Source of the DNA: Succiniclasticum ruminis DSM 9236
GTDB lineage: Bacteria; Bacillota; Negativicutes; Acidaminococcales; Acidaminococcaceae
Direction: 5' to 3'
DNA length: 64,000 bases
NCBI RefSeq assembly: GCF_900112895.1
Contig: NZ_FONL01000010.1
Coordinates: 1 to 64,000, forward strand
Shown here: one piece after another, positions 61,450 through 64,000 of the stretch
How the letters are laid out: every line of letters starts with the position of its first letter
How positions within the stretch are numbered: position 1 is the first letter of the stretch
Translations under genes and position numbers: made by a program
Notes under the pieces: generated by a model
What the model was told of the DNA's origin: nothing
Database searches by the model: none
What the model saw: the letters and a program-made list of their open reading frames with translations, nothing else

Positions 61450-63674
61450 TGTTTCTCCCTTTCATCAGGTATAGTCGCATTGACAGCAGAACTAATTTCT
61501 GTGCAGAAAGCAAATATACCCTTTGTTTCAAATGCCCTGCAAACTTCTGAGTATTTAGTCGAATCCACATCTTCAGCAAACAAGGAGGAACGCTTTTGCT
61601 TTCCTGCATCATCAAACAAATACATTAGAACTTTGTTTTTGAAAGCATTGATAAAAATCTCTGGTATTATTTCAGAATCCTGTGGAACAACTTTACGCGA
61701 GAGGAAGTACGGCCCGAGTAGTTTGTCTTCATTGATTCTAAAACTACTTAGGCATTCATTAATTGCCCTTCTAAAACTATTCCATTCAACAATACGAGCA
61801 TTGTCGTTTTTCCCTAGGGTTACTGTCTTACCGGCAATCCCGCCCTCTCCATCATTGATTCCTATATAAGTAAAATCCCATCTCCGCTTGAATGCTGTAT
61901 CCATAGGGAATACACCCTGATCCGCACTATTCATCGTTGCCCACAAAAACATATTGTTTGGAATGCGTATTTTACTGAAATCTTCTTTATCACCCCCGAG
62001 TTCTTTCGCGAGGTATTTTTTCATATCTTCTGTCGCCTGAATCGGATACTCACTGACATTATCGTCATCTCTATCGAGTAACTGAAAAATATCACCAAAA
62101 ACCGCTGCAACATTCGCACGATTGATTTCTTCAATAATGAGCAGAAATGGACGAACGTTAGCCGTTCTGCCATTTCTCAGGGCGTTTACATAAACACGCA
62201 TGAAGGGACCGGGTACATACTCATAAGTAATCACATCACCAGCAGGTACCGGTTTATATGTGCCAACAAAATTTGCATATGCATAATCCGGATGGAACGT
62301 TACACGCTCATAATCAGCCTCATTATTTTCACCTAACAATTTTATTCGCTCAGAATTTAGCAAATAACTCTTTCCAGTGCCAGGAGCGCCAAACAAAATC
62401 CTGTTAAGCTCGAAGTCCGTTTTTAGATTTGTCTTATAAACTACAGTACTTTGATCCGTCATACTGTTTTGGATTCCTTCTGTTGATAAAGCATCAAAAT
62501 ATTTTTTATATAAAAACAGACGATTTGCCCCTTTTGTCAATTCATAGCAGGTAGTCAACTGACCCTCCGACTCTGGCAGTTTTTCTCCATCAGTAAACTT
62601 CATTTTCCAAGAGCCCCGCCTACAATGCGCCATGTGTTCAGAATCATCATAGAAATATGGACTTATAGCGTCTACCATAGCTATAAGTTTTTCACCATCC
62701 ATAACGACAAATATATCGGTATTAGCTGCTTCATAGAATCTTTTCATTTCACCCGCTTTTCGAGAAGCGGTTTTTTTATCCATGCTTGGGTATAGAGAAG
62801 CAAGCTTCGTGGCTAATTCTTTTTTGTCAATAGAACCATTCTTAAGGTACTCAACTAAATCATCCGTTTCGTTCCATCCAATAGCCACAAGTCCTTTGCT
62901 ACGCCATTCATCAGCATAATTTCCTGAATCATCCGAGGAGCCTAACCTATAGAAATGTCTAACATTGCCAAACATTTTATAACACACCTCACCAAAATGA
63001 GGAGCTGGCAATTCTGTATGTTTACGAATGAGATTTAGCTGACCGTTCTTGACGTATTGTTTGTCTTCAGGCTTTATACCAAAGGCAAGGAGGTAATGAT
63101 CAATCCAGGAGGAAACATACCAACTGACAAATTTGTCTGGGAAAATCATATGAAAATATTTTTGAACCCACGCAAAACCAGAAATTTTTCCCATTATTTC
63201 GTTCAGAGATTTGTCCAAGGCAGCATATTCCTCAATAGATACAAGATTACTTTTACCAATTAAATCGCATCCAGCAATCACTGAATCTCTAATCTGCTTG
63301 CCTAGCCTCAGAGCATCCTCCTCCGAAAGCACTTCTGGACTAGAGGGAGCACCAGTTACCCACTGATTGTCTTCCTGTCGCTGAAATAGTCCATATTTAA
63401 AAGAGGACCCTCCTGATATACTGCCAAAATAACTTTTAATCTTAGAATCGAATTCAAGATAATAGCAGAGGCTTGTATTATCTCCTTCTACAGACAGAAA
63501 CATACTTCTCAAAAGCTCTGCATCAGGCAATGCTTTCAATTGCTCAGGACCAAATCTTTCTTGAAATGACTTGTACGCCTGTTGTATATCTTCTATTGAT
63601 GCCGAAAAGGAAAAGTGAGTTAATTTTATATAATTTCTTACTGTTTCTGCTGCTTTTACATACAAGTCTTCCAT
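61446..63674 (-). CDS. mcrB: McrB-like GTPase with EVE-like reader domain
   Basis: From the ATG at 63674 (GAGAGGGGAA site) the product is 742 aa. Residues about 1-240 form an uncharacterised N-terminal part. Residues about 255-360 look like an EVE/PUA-type domain (KGLVAIGWNE, FVVMDGEKLIAMVDAISPYF). The AAA+ motor has Walker A GAPGTGKS (429-436), IIEEINRAN (about 513-521) and the McrB motif MNSADQGVFPMDTAFKRRW (about 581-599). It would bind modified DNA, translocate with GTP, and cut together with McrC. An upstream extension of the frame to 63821 has no ribosome site. Confidence 0.88.
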   Translation of the reverse strand: MEDLYVKAAETVRNYIKLTHFSFSASIEDIQQAYKSFQERFGPEQLKALPDAELLRSMFLSVEGDNTSLCYYLEFDSKIKSYFGSISGGSSFKYGLFQRQEDNQWVTGAPSSPEVLSEEDALRLGKQIRDSVIAGCDLIGKSNLVSIEEYAALDKSLNEIMGKISGFAWVQKYFHMIFPDKFVSWYVSSWIDHYLLAFGIKPEDKQYVKNGQLNLIRKHTELPAPHFGEVCYKMFGNVRHFYRLGSSDDSGNYADEWRSKGLVAIGWNETDDLVEYLKNGSIDKKELATKLASLYPSMDKKTASRKAGEMKRFYEAANTDIFVVMDGEKLIAMVDAISPYFYDDSEHMAHCRRGSWKMKFTDGEKLPESEGQLTTCYELTKGANRLFLYKKYFDALSTEGIQNSMTDQSTVVYKTNLKTDFELNRILFGAPGTGKSYLLNSERIKLLGENNEADYERVTFHPDYAYANFVGTYKPVPAGDVITYEYVPGPFMRVYVNALRNGRTANVRPFLLIIEEINRANVAAVFGDIFQLLDRDDDNVSEYPIQATEDMKKYLAKELGGDKEDFSKIRIPNNMFLWATMNSADQGVFPMDTAFKRRWDFTYIGINDGEGGIAGKTVTLGKNDNARIVEWNSFRRAINECLSSFRINEDKLLGPYFLSRKVVPQDSEIIPEIFINAFKNKVLMYLFDDAGKQKRSSLFAEDVDSTKYSEVCRAFETKGIFAFCTEISSAVNATIPDEREKQ

Positions 63675-63690
63675 AAATAATTCCCCTCTC

Positions 63691-63927
63691 TTATAATTTG
63701 ATAATCCAGTCTGTGTTATGATCAAAGTCCCCATAGAAATCAAACCAATCCTTTTTAAAGCTATCCTTTTTAAAGAACCAGAATGTCTGCGAATTACACA
63801 TCTGTTTGCATATATCACCAATTAGACTGGCACTTCTAATAGAAACGCTTGATAGAGTAATAACATTGCCATTAGTATTAAGTTTAAATAAAGGAGTTTG
63901 ATTCATTATTTTAAGCCAATCAGACAT
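63691..63927 (-). CDS. Small protein upstream of mcrB
   Basis: The 78-aa ORF starts MSDWLKIMNQTPLFKL behind a GAGAAGGAAT site, stops 16 nt before mcrB, and is rich in Phe, Trp and Asp at its C-terminus (WFDFYGDFDHNTDW). No domain is recognised. It may be an accessory or regulatory member of the McrBC operon or the end of a chance frame; the spacing favours a genuine gene. Confidence 0.5.
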   Translation of the reverse strand: MSDWLKIMNQTPLFKLNTNGNVITLSSVSIRSASLIGDICKQMCNSQTFWFFKKDSFKKDWFDFYGDFDHNTDWIIKL

Positions 63928-64000
63928 ATTCCTTCTCGCCCGGGTAAGCGCAGGAAGATCTTCTCCTGCATGACGACTTTGTAGTATACATGCACAGCAA
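63928..64000. other. Window end, upstream of the mcrB operon
   Basis: The last 73 bases hold the ribosome site of the 63927 gene and a small palindrome GAAGATCTTC (within 63956-63965). No gene is identifiable before the window ends. Confidence 0.3.

Overview
The window suggests a diderm Firmicute of the class Negativicutes (Veillonella, Selenomonas, Dialister or Megasphaera type). The flank carries a 1668-aa type V autotransporter with a C-terminal outer-membrane beta-barrel ending in Phe and a Nif11-type leader peptide, while the phage genes are of Firmicute-siphovirus type. The lysis module also carries spanin-like genes, which only make sense in a host with an outer membrane. The genus cannot be fixed from sequence alone.

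Layout. (1) 1-6.5 kb, chromosomal left flank: a Nif11/double-glycine RiPP-type precursor (minus strand), a short Sel1-repeat ORF behind a strongly structured leader, and the autotransporter. (2) 6.5-6.75 kb: debris of a DUF262 (GmrSD-type) gene. (3) About 6.8-57.2 kb: an almost complete prophage read entirely on the minus strand. From low to high coordinates: two tandem large serine recombinases; lysis (overlapping spanin-like frames, GH25 endolysin, holin); a radical SAM/SPASM enzyme coupled to a repeat-rich tail adhesin; lambda-like tail tip and tail genes (J, NlpC/P60, L, M, tape measure, G/T, major tail protein); HK97-type head genes (completion proteins, capsid, ClpP-type protease, portal); a PLD-family nuclease gene; large terminase; DUF5049, DUF4314 and others; GIY-YIG; two DNA methyltransferases; a SLOG protein; a ParB-phosphoribosyltransferase fusion; small terminase; HNH endonuclease; a non-coding region rich in dyads (candidate cos); an AT-rich three-gene cargo operon (zinc-ribbon protein, PLD-nuclease/ATPase, degenerate resolvase); then the replication module (ArpU-like regulator, broken SNF2 helicase, VRR-NUC, D5-type primase/helicase, family A polymerase, DUF2815, DUF2800, sigma-like regulator). 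(4) 57.2-64 kb: a 627-aa ImmA-type peptidase with a C-terminal HTH (possibly the lysogeny regulator), an AlkA-like DNA glycosylase on the plus strand, and a McrBC type IV restriction locus that is AT-rich.

How it works together. Late transcription would run from the terminase and replication side towards the recombinases, with intrinsic terminators dividing it into head/tail, adhesin-lysis and integration units. The prophage carries a 5-methylcytosine and an N4/N6 methyltransferase, and lies next to a methylation-dependent restriction locus. This is a suggestive but unproven pairing.

The strongest candidates for something undescribed are: the tail-module radical SAM/SPASM enzyme, whose start codon and Shine-Dalgarno lie inside the Gly-Ser-Glu repeat tail of the adhesin gene; the three-gene PLD-nuclease/ATPase cargo operon next to the packaging region; and the out-of-frame pair of membrane/coiled-coil lysis ORFs whose start codons are 4 nt apart. 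I found no CRISPR array, rRNA or convincing tRNA. The exact att sites could not be determined by eye.
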